A DNA stretch of 64,000 nt from Euphorbia lathyris (GCF_963576675.1 NC_088913.1:18116001-18180000), one strand, 5' to 3'. Shown: positions 43,126-54,462, counted from the first letter of the stretch. Notes: generated from the sequence alone by a model not told the origin. Program-made: numbers and translations.

Positions 43126-43322
43126 TGAAATACATCTTTCGCATTTAATTTTTTTTTTTTTTTTTTTTTGCAATCGAGTGATCAATTGATTACATTTTAT
43201 GCAAGTTCATGGAGCTAACTGAACATTTTATGCAAATTCGGAAGGCTATCGAGACACTTTCAAAATTCAAGTGGTCAATCAAATATTTTAGACAAGTTCA
43301 AGAGACAAATGATGTATTAAGC

Positions 43323-43849
43323 CTTTTTTTCGGGTAAAGACATTTTTTCTTCTTATTATTATCTTGAAAACCCAACTCATTCATTAGTGAATTCTAGAAT
43401 CTACCTAAATTAACTCTTGAAATGTTGAGATGGAAATATTTCCGTCACAAATTGTAGACGGAATTCCGTCATTTAAAGTTTCATCAATGTTAAGACAGAA
43501 TGAACTTTCTGTCAGTAAACCAATTTAGCGACGGAATCATAATGACAGAATTTTCTGTCTCTGTTCAACATTTTCTAGTAGTATCTCATTAATTATTTTA
43601 TTTTGAATTAAAATTTGATCAAATATATGTAGTAATTAAACAGTAAGCGAGCTTGTTTGTGAGCTCTAAAGCCGAACTTAAGAAACTTTAGGCTCAACTC
43701 GTTAATATATCAAGTCGATTTTAAACTCGAATCGAGCTTGAATAGTTTACGAGCTACTTTAGCTCATTAATACCCATAGTAGCGACTACGGGATTTTTAT
43801 ATTTGGAAAATAGGGGATCCGGATCTAGTTTATATAATAAAGTGATAAG
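43323..43849. other. Spacer with decayed repeat pieces
   Basis: 43430-43585 holds GACGGAAT/ATTCCGTC words and an end TTTTCTAGTAGT that recalls CACTA-type ends (weak). 43630-43790 holds GAGCTTG/CTCGAAT-rich sequence. No gene. Confidence 0.35.
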
Positions 43850-44211
43850 GGCCAAATTTGACCCTGGCAGTTTTAGGAAAGTGCAAATGGTTCAAAACTT
43901 AATTTTGGAGTAAAATCAATTTTAGTCCTATCTAAGGGAATATTTGAACGGAATGATTCAATAGTTATTTCACTGTCATATAGCACCTTGCAAATAAGTT
44001 TATCGATAAAATAAAGTAGTTTTGTACATTTTTTATTGGTCATTTGCAACTATATTACTGTAAAACCTCTATATAAGAATACTCTATATAGGAATAACCT
44101 CTATTTTGTTATAAAAAAACTCGGTCCCAACTTGAGCCAGTTATAAATAGGAATAACCTCCCAAACGTTATTTGTTATACAATTTTCAAGTCTCACCTTT
44201 AGAAACTATGC

Positions 44212-44260
<49 letters not shown>

Positions 44261-44263
<3 letters not shown>

Positions 44264-44360
44264 TCAAACCTTCATAAATTAATACTCGATAAATTAATAA
44301 CCTCTATAAATTAATAAAATTTCATGGTCCCAACATTATTAATTTATAGAGGTTTTACTG
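44261..44360. mobile_element. 100-bp Emigrant-like MITE
   Basis: CAGTCAAACCTTCATAAATT at the left and, inverted, CAGTAAAACCTCTATAAATT at the right, with TA on both sides. It sits in a TA microsatellite (44215-44260). Confidence 0.65.
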
Positions 44361-44469
44361 TATATATATATATAGGAGAGGGCTTTTGTGAGAACCCTTT
44401 CCTAGGTGAGAACCACCCAAAACTACGTAGTTTTGGGTAAGAAAATTAAAAAAAAAATGCTACTACTTA

Positions 44470-44535
44470 CTAAGGGGTTCAAACCTAGGACCTGTTCATC
44501 TATACTCCATGTTGCTTACCACTGAGCCAATTGTC
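44470..44535 (-). other. tRNA-like Pol III box segment in the left arm
   Basis: On the minus strand TTGGCTCAGTGGTAAGC (A box) is followed ~45 bp later by TAGGTTTGAACCCC (B box). Confidence 0.55.
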
Positions 44536-44832
44536 TTTCTTGTGTACTATGTGTCGCGCTGCTTAATATATTACGACCCTTTTAGGTTCCATTGTTTAAT
44601 ATTTGATGCATGCACTTATTAATATCAATTAAATGTGCATAATAATAAATTATTAATAAAAAAGAAATATGCATAATAATGAATTATTAATAGAAAAAAA
44701 TGCAAAAACATGCTCTAATTTCTTATTTATTTAATTCCTCTATATTTTTGTAATTTATATTTTAAAATGTTAAGGACGATGTTCTAAATATTGTTACACA
44801 TATTCTAAACTTTATAATTTGTGTTCTAAAAA

Positions 44833-45660
44833 TTAAGTATAATGTTTAAAAAAATAGTAAATATATAGATCATTTTTACATTTGTTCTATAATATAATTT
44901 ATAACACTCATATTCTAAATAACATAATGTATGTTCTAAAAAACATAACGCATGTTCTAAAGTTTATATTTTGTGTTCCAAAAATTAAGTATAATGTTCT
45001 AAAAAAATCAGTAGATATCTCGATCGGTTTTTCATTTGTTCTATAATATAATTTATAACTCATGTTCGAAAAAACATAACACGTGTTCTAAAAAACATAA
45101 CGTATGTTCTAAAAAATATGTCGTACGTTCTAAACTTCATAGTTCGTGTTTTAAAAGTTAAAATATATGTTCTAACGTTTGTTTTAAAAAATATATAGTT
45201 TGTGTTCCAAAAATTAAGTATAATGTTCTAAAAAAATCAGTAGATATTTCGATCGTTTTTTCACTTGTTCTATAATACAATTTATAACTCATGTTCGAAA
45301 AAACATAACACTTGTTCTAAAATACATAACGTATGTTCTAAAAAATATGTCGTACGTTCTAACTTCATAGTTCGTGTTTTAAAAGTTAAAATATATGTTA
45401 TAACGTATGTTTTAAAAAATATATAGTTTGTGTTCTAAAAATTAAGTATAATGTTCTAAACAATCAATAGATATCTGGATCGTTTTTTCATTTGTTCTAT
45501 AATATAATTTATAACTCATGTTCAAAAAAACATAACACATGTTCTAAAAAACATAACGTATGTTCTAAAAAATATGTCGTACGTTCTAAACTTCATAGTT
45601 CGTGTTTTAAAAGTTAAAATATATGTCCTAACGTATGTTTTAAAAAATATATTTTCCTAT
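44833..45660. repeat. ~228-bp tandem array inside foldback element 1
   Basis: AATTAAGTATAATGTT starts at 44833, 44983, 45212 and 45440, giving one shortened and two full ~228-bp units plus a partial. Inside are smaller repeats of the CATAACGTATGTTCTAAAAA kind. Confidence 0.75.
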
Positions 45661-45940
45661 GTAACATAAATTACAAAAATATAAAGAAATTAAATAAATA
45701 AGAAATTAGAGCATGTTCTTGGATTTTTTTTTATTAATAATTCATTATTATGCACATTTCTCTTTTTTCTATTAATAATTCATTATTATGCACATTTCCT
45801 TTTTTCTATTAATAATTCATTATTATGCATATTTAATCGATATTAATAAGTGCATGCGTCAAATATTAAACAAAAAAAAAACAATAGAAGCTAAAAGGGA
45901 GATGGTATATTAATCAGCGCGCGAAATAATATACAAAAAG

Positions 45941-46008
45941 AGCAATTGGCTCAGTGGTAAACAACATGGAGTGTAGATGAACAAGTTCTAGGTTCGAACC
46001 CCCTAGTA
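45941..46008 (+). other. tRNA-like Pol III box segment in the right arm
   Basis: TTGGCTCAGTGGTAAACAAC (A box) and TAGGTTCGAACCCC (B box, canonical GGTTCGAACCC) sit as in a tRNA or SINE. Since the left-arm copy points the other way, the two would transcribe outward from the centre. Confidence 0.6.
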
Positions 46009-46810
46009 AAGCAGCATCATTTTTTCTTAATTTTCCTACTTAAAACTACATAGTTTTGGGTGGTTCTCACTTAGGGGAGGGTTCTCACTTGATCCCTCCC
46101 CTATATATATATATATATATATATTAAGAATTCAAACTAAATTATAAAATATTAAAAAAAATAATGAAATTATCTATGAGTTCGAAACACAAACTATAAC
46201 TTGAAATTATAAATATTTAGTATTCTTATTAATGTTTACATTTTCCCATAAAACTCTTCCAATTATCTATATATTGAAAACCTAAACTCTAAATTGAAAT
46301 TCTAAATATTTAATTTGTACCATTAATGTCTATTGTTATACATTATATATAAACATGCATGCTTATGATAATCTTAACCAATTTCAAGTGGTATTATTTC
46401 ATATTCCTTAATCATGCCTCCAAAAGAAACAAAAACGAGTGTTGAGAAATTTTATTATACCAAACTCGATTTAGTAATAACCTCCCAATTGTTATACAAA
46501 TAGCCTGATCCCAAGTGTATTCCTATATAGAGGTTTTACTGTAGTAACATATTAAACTTTAGACACTTTGATTAAAAAAAATTGTGATTAACTTATATGT
46601 GGTAGAATTAGTTGTTAGCATTTCAACATGTTTTGTTTGTAAATATGTTTGTCACACACTAAATATTTTAGGAATAATTGAGGTATGAAATGTCTGTTAA
46701 ATACGCCGTTTTAGTTTTTTTATATAACGTAAGGATAAAATTGATCTTGTTTGGAAACTTAGAGTTAAATTTGAATAATTTCGTATGTTAAGATTAAATC
46801 TACACTTTTC

Positions 46811-47456
46811 AAACCTCATGCACGTAGGATATTAATCAATGTTATAAAGACCGGACAGGAAAGTACGCCGGTCTAAGAGCCCCATTTTAGTGTGGCATTC
46901 GCACCGCCCACGTTGTGCGGGTGCGTCCCTAATCCGGTTGTGTTTCGATTGCACCCCCTACATGTGAGAGAGTATTTCCCCAAGTAGTTGATTAAAGGGT
47001 TGTAAAGACTTTTTACTTACAAACTAGTGAAAATTCTCATTTTTTGATGTGAAAGCTTAATTTTCTTTTATACATTTTAAAATCGTTTCAAGTAGTTCAC
47101 TTTGAGCATCGATTTCTCATTCACCACGTATCTCTTTTGAGTTTATAATATACTATTAAAAAGATCCTATGACATAGAATACGTTGACGTATTTCAAGTT
47201 ATTCTAAACTCTATTTATATGTTATATATTTAAGCCTTAGGTTGACAAAAAATAACAAACCAAAATTTGTTTATAATTTATTTTGGATATATATAATTTA
47301 GAAACATAATTTTAAATTACTTATATATATACCTATATATACTATTTATTTATTACGTCATCCGGTCCGACTAATCCGAGTCATCCGGTCCGACCAAATG
47401 ACCCGTGATCCCTTTATAAATCTGGTTTGATATCTTGTATGGTTCTGATAACATTG

Positions 47457-47507
<51 letters not shown>

Positions 47508-47909
47508 TTTTAGGGATAAAGACCATGTTTAACCACGTTTTAAGGGAAGTACATATTTAGCTTTAACGAATGAAAAACTGCAAATTTAATCCTAACGTTT
47601 TCAAGCGAAATCAATTTTCCTTTTCCCAATTTGTCAAACCATCTAAAATATTTACTATGTAATTAATATAGTTACAAAAATCAATAAATTATATATAAAA
47701 TTGCTTTAAATTATCGATAAACTTGTTAAAAATGTTAGATGTGATAATTAAATAACAATCAAACCAATCTTTTCAAAAAAATTTGATAACGTATAAATAA
47801 AATTGATCTTATTCGAAAACGTTAGGTTATATTTAATTTTTTATTTTTTTTAAAAAATGTTGTAGGAAATAAGAAAGACAAAGGAATAGTCAAAAGTGAG
47901 GTGTGTGAA
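46811..47909. other. Spacer with TA microsatellite and partial TIR sequence
   Basis: No gene. (TA)n at about 47457-47504. 47508-47620 and 47770-47850 share inverted AACGTTTTC/GAAAACGTT and AATCAATTTT/AAATTGATCTT, a possible decayed MITE. TA runs also at 46102-46124. Confidence 0.45.
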
Positions 47910-47932
47910 CTTTTATCTTTGACATTAATCTT

Positions 47933-48068
47933 GAATTGTAATTCAGGGTCCAACTTTTGCTCTGGTGGCGAATTGCGATTGGAGAACCGATTTGATGGTT
48001 TTTGCACCTTGATAGAATTGTAATTCAGGGTCCAACTTTTGCTCTGGTGGCGACTTGCGATTGGAGTA
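47933..48068 (+). repeat. LINE 5' leader monomers (~82 bp)
   Basis: GAATTGTAATTCAGGGTCC...GGTGGCGA..TTGCGATTGGAG occurs at 47933 and again at 48015, almost unchanged for ~53 bp. Tandem leader monomers are known as internal promoters in some L1 elements; that role here is a guess. Confidence 0.7.
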
Positions 48069-48150
48069 GCGATTTCTGGGCGACTTCTAGGGTTAGGGTT
48101 ATTGAAAGAAATCATATACTCTGAATCGCTCCTCTCTTCTCTCTAAGGCG

Positions 48151-50271
48151 ATGACAAAGGCAATTAGGGTTAGGAAATTTTCTGTGATTGCAGCGGCGGG
48201 GAGAGGCGACGATGGCGGTCGGTCTTCGCTTGGGAGGCTGGATCGTGAGGTTGGGTCGGTATCGGATCCGGATCTTGCGCCGGATGGGGAGGACGAGGAA
48301 GGCTTTGGCGGATCGCCAAGGAGGAGGCGGATGAGCGGCGATCGGAGGCGCGATCGTTCTAGGGAGAGAGGGCGGCCGGACCTCCAGGGGGTGGATGGTA
48401 TTGATCCGATGGTGGCGGCCGACGAGGGGTTTAGGGATGTTTCTAGGGTTGTTTCGGCAGTGGAGGGGGAGGGGCCATTGGGCGTGCCCTTGCCGGGGCA
48501 GCGGAGCCCTTCTTCGGCCATTGCTGAGCCGATGCCTGCGCAGGCGCCTTTACCTGGGCCTGGTTCCGCCATGTCGCAGGTCGCGTGGGCAGCTAACATG
48601 GTGAAGTCTGCTACTACGGTTCTAGCCGCGCCTACCGTGCATACGGGTCAGGCTCCGCAAGACATTCATCCTAATTTGTGTTCGGAGGAGGCGCACTCCG
48701 TGAAGTTTGTGTATACCGGGCATTCCGTGCAAGCCACGGGTGTTTCTACTTTCGTCCAAGGCCCTGGGGAGAAGGGCGTTGGATGCCCAGGGCTTGTTAG
48801 GGATCAGGCTTTGGCCTCTGGTCCTGGTGAGATTTCAGGACAGCAACAATCTACTGTTCCACCAATTTATCCGGCTTTTCAGAATGATTGGGGTAATTCA
48901 TCCTGGAGGGATAAGGTGTTGGGAGTGGTTGTGGAGGAACCCACGAGGGGAGAGGACATTATTGAGGATGATTCTGAGGAGTTTTTTTCAGACTCTGACA
49001 TTGAGGATGGTGAGCCAGAGGACCCACTTTGTCCTAGGATCCGTCTTTCTTCTGAGGACAAGCGAATTCTTAGATCTAAATGGAAATTGGCCTTAATTGT
49101 TACTGTTTTGGGGAAGAGGATTAGCTTTAATTATTTTGCCCAGAGGATCCAGACCCAATGGGAGAAGATTGGAAAGGTTACCATTACTGACCTTGAGAAT
49201 GACTATTATGTCATCAAATTTACAAGCGCTGAGGATTTTAATGTTGTTGTTAATGGGGGACCTTATATTATTTCCAACCATGTTTTGGCGCTGAGACCTT
49301 GGGTTCCGAATTTCGATCCCCATGATTGTTCTGTTAACAGAATCCTTACTTGGGTTAGGTTCCCAGGCCTCCCCCTTGAATACTATAGTGAAAGATTTTT
49401 GAATAAGATTGGTAGCCTGGTTGGGAAGGTCCACCATGTGGATAAGACTACCATTGGAGCAGTTAGGGGCAAGTTTGCCAGGGTCTGTATTGATATAGAT
49501 CTCGCTAAGCCTCTCTTGTCTAAATTCTGGGTTCAGAATAAGGTCTTTCATATTGAATATGAAGGTATACACAATATCTGCTATGAATGTGGCATGTTTG
49601 GCCATACCTTTGAAGGTTGTCCTAGTAAGAGGATTGTGGTGGAGGAGGCGGTGGAACCTAACATAGGCAGAGTTGAGGAGAATCAGAGTGATGTAAGGAA
49701 TTTTGGCCCTTGGATGCTTGCCAAAAGGTCGGTTAGAAGAAAGCCAAGGGCTATTGCTACTATAAGTCAGTCTACTGATATCAGTAATGGGATGACTTCT
49801 CTTCAGATCGCGCCGAAGATGAAGGCCAAGCCTCCTGTTATTAAGAAGGGGGGTGACCCTGGGGTGGTTCAAGCTTTCGGTTCAGGGTCAAGGTTCGGTG
49901 TCTTGTCTATGGAGGAGGGACAGGGCTCGGAGCCTCCAAAGGATCAGATGGACTTATGCAAGCCTGGCCTGGAATCTGCCAAGCCTGCCTCCATTATGGG
50001 TAAGTCTATCAACCCTCTCTTTAAAGCTGACACCGACAGTAGTTCCCATCCTTCCCTCTCTACAGGGAAAGCGTTGAGTATTGAGGTTAGTAATCTGAAT
50101 CCTCTTGTTGAGGTTCCAGTTAGGAAAGCTATGGGGATTAATAAGCCGAGTCTGAAGAAACCCAAAGCTAAACCTAATAAGAACCATAATGGGAAGGACT
50201 CTTGGGATAAAAGGGGACCCTCTGGTACCTCTTCTAGGCTCTCTGGAGCCCCGAATAAATACCTGATCTAG
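48151..50271 (+). CDS. LINE ORF1: nucleic-acid-binding protein
   Basis: 706 codons from ATG at 48151 (MTKAIRVRKFS), in a 5' part richer in G+C than the surroundings. It forms the LINE ribonucleoprotein. The N-terminal ~300 residues are charged and low complexity with an acidic stretch (DDSEEFFSDSDIEDGE). Residues ~309-470 form a DUF4283-like domain (GKRISFNYFAQRIQTQWEKI, VNGGPYIISNHVLALRPW, WVRFPGLPLEYYSERFL). C477 begins a CX2CX4HX4C knuckle (CYECGMFGHTFEGC). A basic Lys/Pro-rich tail follows. It ends 33 bases before ORF2 in another frame. It appears intact. Confidence 0.9.
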   Translation: MTKAIRVRKFSVIAAAGRGDDGGRSSLGRLDREVGSVSDPDLAPDGEDEEGFGGSPRRRRMSGDRRRDRSRERGRPDLQGVDGIDPMVAADEGFRDVSRVVSAVEGEGPLGVPLPGQRSPSSAIAEPMPAQAPLPGPGSAMSQVAWAANMVKSATTVLAAPTVHTGQAPQDIHPNLCSEEAHSVKFVYTGHSVQATGVSTFVQGPGEKGVGCPGLVRDQALASGPGEISGQQQSTVPPIYPAFQNDWGNSSWRDKVLGVVVEEPTRGEDIIEDDSEEFFSDSDIEDGEPEDPLCPRIRLSSEDKRILRSKWKLALIVTVLGKRISFNYFAQRIQTQWEKIGKVTITDLENDYYVIKFTSAEDFNVVVNGGPYIISNHVLALRPWVPNFDPHDCSVNRILTWVRFPGLPLEYYSERFLNKIGSLVGKVHHVDKTTIGAVRGKFARVCIDIDLAKPLLSKFWVQNKVFHIEYEGIHNICYECGMFGHTFEGCPSKRIVVEEAVEPNIGRVEENQSDVRNFGPWMLAKRSVRRKPRAIATISQSTDISNGMTSLQIAPKMKAKPPVIKKGGDPGVVQAFGSGSRFGVLSMEEGQGSEPPKDQMDLCKPGLESAKPASIMGKSINPLFKADTDSSSHPSLSTGKALSIEVSNLNPLVEVPVRKAMGINKPSLKKPKAKPNKNHNGKDSWDKRGPSGTSSRLSGAPNKYLI

Positions 50272-50304
50272 GTTTTGGGCTTGTGTCTGTAGTTTTCCTT
50301 TCTG

Positions 50305-53300
50305 ATGGACTTCTTTGTGTGGAATGTTAGAGGTGCGGCGAGCAAGGCAACCTGCATCCATGTTAATGATCTTATTAAACAATTTAATCCTTCTTGTTTT
50401 GCTCTTCTGGAGACCAAGATTAGCGGTTCCAAAGCAGATGAGGTGGTTAAGAAGTTTAAGAGTTGGAGTTGTGTCAGATCGGAGGCTACGGGCCGGGCTG
50501 GGGGGATTTGGCTCTTCTAGAAGCCAGGTCAAGTCAAGATTGATATTATTACTATGGACAGTCAATTCATCCATAGTAAGGTGTGTTTCCCTGGTAATAA
50601 CCCTTTCTTTATTACCATCGTTTATGCCGATCCTGTTTTAACTAACAGAAGAAGGATGTGGGAGATTCTTCATTCTATTAGTTCTAATATGGTGGAGGCC
50701 TGGTTGGTTGCCGGGGATTTTAATGACATTGCCACTTTGAGTGGTCAGAGAGGTGGGGGTAACCATTACATTAACAGGTGTCTTAACCATAAGCATAGTA
50801 TGGATCTTTGTGGGCTGTCGGACCTGGGAGCTACTGGTCACAAATTTACGTGGAAAAGGAACAATGTGTTTGTTCGTCTGGATAAAGTGTATGCTAATGT
50901 TGCTGCTATCTGTAGGTTTCCTGAGATCAACGTTCTTAATCTTCCCTTCAGGCATTCTGACCATTGCCCTATCCTGATCAGAATGGTTAAAGGAAACCGG
51001 CGGAAAGGTAACAGACCGTTTAGGTATCTTGTGGCTTGGGATTCTCACCCCGAGTTCAAGAACTTTGTTAAAAACAATTGGCATCCTCAATCTGATGTCA
51101 TTCTCGCTGTGGAGGAGTTTAGGAGGAATGTGGTTGGGTGGAACAAGAACATCTTTGGCCACATTATCAGAAGGAAGAATAAGCTCTTGAGAAGGATGGA
51201 AGGTATTCAGCGTTGTTTAGAGGCTCGTTTCGATCATAGTTTGAATGGTCAGCTTAGAGCTCTCCAGAACGAGTTGGAAGCTGTGCTTAGACAAGAGGAG
51301 CTTCTTTGGTTCCAGAAGTCTAGAAAGTCATGGATTCAAGATGGGGACCGGAACACCAGGTATTTTCACCTCTCTACGGTCATTAGAAGACAGAGGAACA
51401 GGATTGATGCGATCAGAGATACCAATGGTGTTTGGATCTTTGAGGAGGAGGACATTCGGCGCCTTGCCCTTGACTTTTATAAGGACTTGTTTAAAGAGGA
51501 AGCGGTGAACTTGGTTAGCGCCTACTCTGATATTTCCTTCCCTCGGCTTGGGGAGGATGCTATTATGGAAGCTTTCCATCCTGTGGACCTTAAAGAGATT
51601 GATCTGGCCTTTTCCAGTATCGGTTCCACTAAGGCTCCTGGGATTGATGGCATCCCCGCTAGTTTCTATCATAAACACTGGGATATTGTGAAAGAGGGCA
51701 TTTATAGCTTTGTTTTAGGTGTTTTTGGTGGTTCTAAGGATATCAGGCTGGTTAATAAGACCCTCCTCGTTTTGATTCCTAAGGTTGATAACCCCTCGTC
51801 CTTTCTTCAGATGAGACCTATCAGCCTTTGTAATGTCTTATACAAAGCCATTACCAAGATTGTGGCTAATAGAATCCGGAAGATCTTGCCGGATATTATT
51901 AGCCAGAATCAATGGAGCTTTGTTCCTGGTAGACAAATGATGGATAACATTGTTATTGCCCAGGAAGTTGTCCATTCTATGAAAATTAGAAAAGGAAAGA
52001 AAGGGATGGTGGCTCTTAAACTGGACTTAGAGAAAGCCTATGATAGACTAAACTGGAGCTTTCTTCTGGATAGTCTTGCTAAAGCCGGTATCCCGGAGAA
52101 CTGGAGGAGGTTGATTGAGAGTTGCATTTCCTCTCCTGTGTTCCAGGTTTTGATCAATGGGGACATGTCCGACGATTTCTCTCCCTCCAGGGGTATTCGT
52201 CAAGGGGATCCTATGAGCCCTTTTCTTTTTGTTATCGCCATGGAAAGACTTTCTCACCTGATTCAGGAAGCAGTGAACAAGGGGTCCCTCCACCCTGTGT
52301 CCATTAGCAGGTATGGGCCCTCTATTACCCATTTGTTCTTTGCAGATGATGTGATGCTTTTTGTCGAAGGGAATGAGGAGCAAATTAAGGTGGTGATGGA
52401 TGTCCTTAACTGTTTTTTTGAGGCTTCTGGCCAAAAGATTAATGTCCAGAAGTCCCGTATGCTTTGTTCTAAGAACATGGGAAATGGCTTGTGCAGAAGA
52501 CTTAGTGAGATCTCGGGTATTCCCTTGACTAACTCGTTGGGGAAGTATCTTGGGGTCCCTCTTCATAGTGACAGAGTTTCCAAAGCCTCCTTTAAAGACA
52601 TTCTGGATAAAACTAATGGTGCGTGTGCTAGCTGGAAAGCTAATTCTCTTTCCTTTGCTGGTCGCCTCACCCTTATCCAGTCTGTGAACTGCGCGGCTCC
52701 GAATCACATAATGCAAGCCTGTAAACTCCCTGAGCCGGTTCTTAACGATCTGGATAAGATTAATCGGCGCTTTCTTTGGGGAGAGTCTGGGGAGGGGAGG
52801 AAGGTTCACCTGGTCCCTTGGAAGGAAGCCTGCCAGCCTAAATGCAGGGGGGGTCTGGGTATAAGGCAAGCTAAGGACAATAATAAAGTCCTTTTAATGA
52901 AACTTCTTTGGAGAATGTGGCAATGCCCCTCCTCCCTTTGGGTTCATCTGCTGTACGGTAAGTATCGGAAAGACAGAATTTTTGGCGGTCCTAAGGAGAG
53001 GGTTGCGAGCTGTTCCTTCCTTTGGAAAGGGCTTAGTGCCGTTTTTACAGAGTTCTGCACGGGGATTGGTCTGGAGGTGGGTAATGAGAAATCCATTAGC
53101 TTCTGGGATGACATCTGGATTGGTGATAAGCCGCTGATTGAGGTGTGTAGCTCTCCTCCGCCTAATGATTTTCGTTCTTGGCGAGTGGCTGATGTGGTGG
53201 ACTCGGAGGGAGATTGGATCTGGTCTAAGTTCGCTTCTTACCTTAGCCTGGAGTCCCTTCTTAAGATTAGAGGAGTCAAGATTAGCAATCAGGAGGAGGA

Positions 53301-54393
53301 TAAGGATAGACATTGCTGGGCCCTGACAAATAATGGCATTTACTCATGTAAATCGGCCTATGAAGCTTTTTCTTCTAATAGGGTGGATCCTCCTTTAGAT
53401 ATTTGGAAGTCCATTTGGACCCTTAAAGTCCCTTATCGTATTAGGAGCTTTCTGTGGCTAGGCGTCAAGGACAGGCTGCTCACTAATGCGGATAGGCATA
53501 GAAGGCATTTGGCTGAGTCAGGAACCTGTAGTAGATGCAGAGGTCATGTGGAAACCTTGTGCCATGCCTTGAGGGATTGCCCTAACAGTAAAAAGATTTG
53601 GGAAGGGATTCTCCCTCACCATTCCATTCCGTCTTTTATGGCTTATTCTGAGGTTGACTGGTTCACTAATGGTGCCATTGGGAAGGTGTTGGCCAGCAGA
53701 GAGCACGGTGACATTTTCTTCGCAATTGTTTGCCACCAAATTTGTAAATGGAGGAATGAAGATCTTTTTGCCGGTAAGTTTTGCCTTATTCCGCATTTAC
53801 TTGATTACTTCTCGAAAAAGCTCTCTGTTATTTTGAACAGCTTTGAAGGGGAGCCCCTTGGTAGCCCCCTCCCGGATAAAGTTGTCCAGTTAGTTGGTTG
53901 GAGTAAGCCTAGGGAAGGGGTGGTGAAGTTGAACACGGATGGCTCTTGTCTTAGCAATGGCAGAATTGCCGTTGGAGGAGTTCTTCGGGATGCTGGTGGA
54001 GCGTGGCTGGCTGGGTTTACCTATAACTTGGGGTTGGGCTCGTCCTTCTCTGCGGAGCTTTGGGGTATTCTGTCAGGTATTAAGCTTGCCATTCACATGG
54101 GTGTTAAGAGACTCTTGGTGGAGGCTGACAATTTGGAGGCGATTAACATGATTACGAATAGACAGGTTGTTGGTCCGAATAGCCAGAACCTTATCAATGC
54201 TATTTTGAGGCTTCATCCTACCTTTGAGTCTCTTAATTTCTCCCATGTTTATAGGGAGCAAAACCGCGTGGCGGATCGCTTGGCTGCTGCTGGCCATGGA
54301 GGGATGTTAGGAGTGTCTATCCTTTCTGTTCCTCCTTCTTCTCTTTTGTCTATTCTTCTCGAGGATAGGGTTGGGTCAGTCTTCCTAGACTGA
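50305..54393 (+). pseudogene. LINE ORF2: endonuclease-reverse transcriptase-RNase H, one stop
   Basis: 1362 codons in one frame if the TAG at 50518-50520 is disregarded (codon 72, context GGIWLF*KPGQVKID). It nicks target DNA and reverse-transcribes the LINE RNA. Apurinic-type endonuclease: WNVRG, LLETK, GDFND, SDHCPI. Reverse transcriptase: TKAPGIDGIPASF, LIPKVDNP, MRPISLCNV, ALKLDLEKAYDRLNW, GIRQGDPMSPFLF, catalytic FADD (~52340-52350), GKYLGVPL. A zf-RVT region (CSRCRGHVETLCHALRDCP) and a C-terminal RNase H (LNTDGS, D at ~codon 1212; LVEADN; VADRLAAAGH) follow, as in plant L1s. The 50554-54393 part is open without further defect. Host copies elsewhere probably read a sense codon at the TAG. 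Confidence 0.92.
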
Positions 54394-54462
54394 TCCCGGG
54401 TTAGGTGTTCTTGTTTGTTCTTTTCCTTTCCTTTCCTACCAAAAAAAAGTGAGGTGTGTGAA

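Larger units (their letters stand above)
38035..43322. mobile_element. MITE of the same family, interrupted by a copia element
   Basis: Left half 38035-38351 and right half 43126-43322 are inverted arms of the family (GGCTTAATACATCATTTGTC, TGATTGACC, GTAATCAATTGATCACTCG). The copia element sits between them. Flanks TTTTTTTGTGG and TTTTTTTCGGG may be a decayed target duplication. An A/T-run at 43149-43170 marks local expansion. Confidence 0.7.
44375..46101. mobile_element. Foldback element 1 with tRNA-like arms
   Basis: Arms of at least 330 bp are inverted copies: GGAGAGGGCTTTTGTGAGAA on the left, GGGGAGGGATCAAGTGAGAA inverted on the right, then shared GTGAGAACCACCCAAAACTA, the Pol III-like segment and an A/T-rich part with ATTAATAATTCATTATTATG. 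The ends abut TA runs on both sides. A 24-bp perfect palindrome (44415-44438, core AAAACTACGTAGTTTT) lies near the left end and a one-base variant near the right. The centre is a tandem array. No protein is encoded. Confidence 0.7.
44058..46541. mobile_element. Emigrant/pogo-like TIR element with nested insertions
   Basis: Left CTGTAAAACCTCTATATA and inverted right CAGTAAAACCTCTATATAGG, both flanked by TA. Inner matches (AATAACCTCCCAA, GTTATACAA, CTCGGTCCCAA/CTGATCCCAAG) extend ~120 bp. The TIR resembles Emigrant-type MITEs (pogo/Tc1-mariner, TA target). Later insertions fill the middle. Confidence 0.6.
43850..46810. mobile_element. Outermost TIR-like shell of a nested group
   Basis: 43870-43960 and the reverse complement of 46690-46810 share AATCAATTTTAGTCCTAT-like and GTGCAAAT/GTGTAGAT blocks, outside all of the elements listed next. 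The match is loose and ends are not defined. Confidence 0.35.
47910..54448 (+). mobile_element. Complete L1-type LINE, 6.5 kb
   Basis: Target-site duplication GTGAGGTGTGTGAA (47896-47909 and 54449-54462; four more A on the left are ambiguous with the poly(A)). Between them: a ~240-bp 5' leader with repeated monomers, ORF1, ORF2 and a short trailer with an 8-base A run (54441-54448). Full length with intact duplications points to a recent insertion. Only one clear defect, a stop in ORF2, is seen. Confidence 0.95.

Noticed and set aside
49093..49872. Minus-strand 259-codon frame opposite LINE ORF1
   Set aside because: Antisense shadow of ORF1 with no recognisable motif; the same holds for 52048-52869 opposite ORF2.
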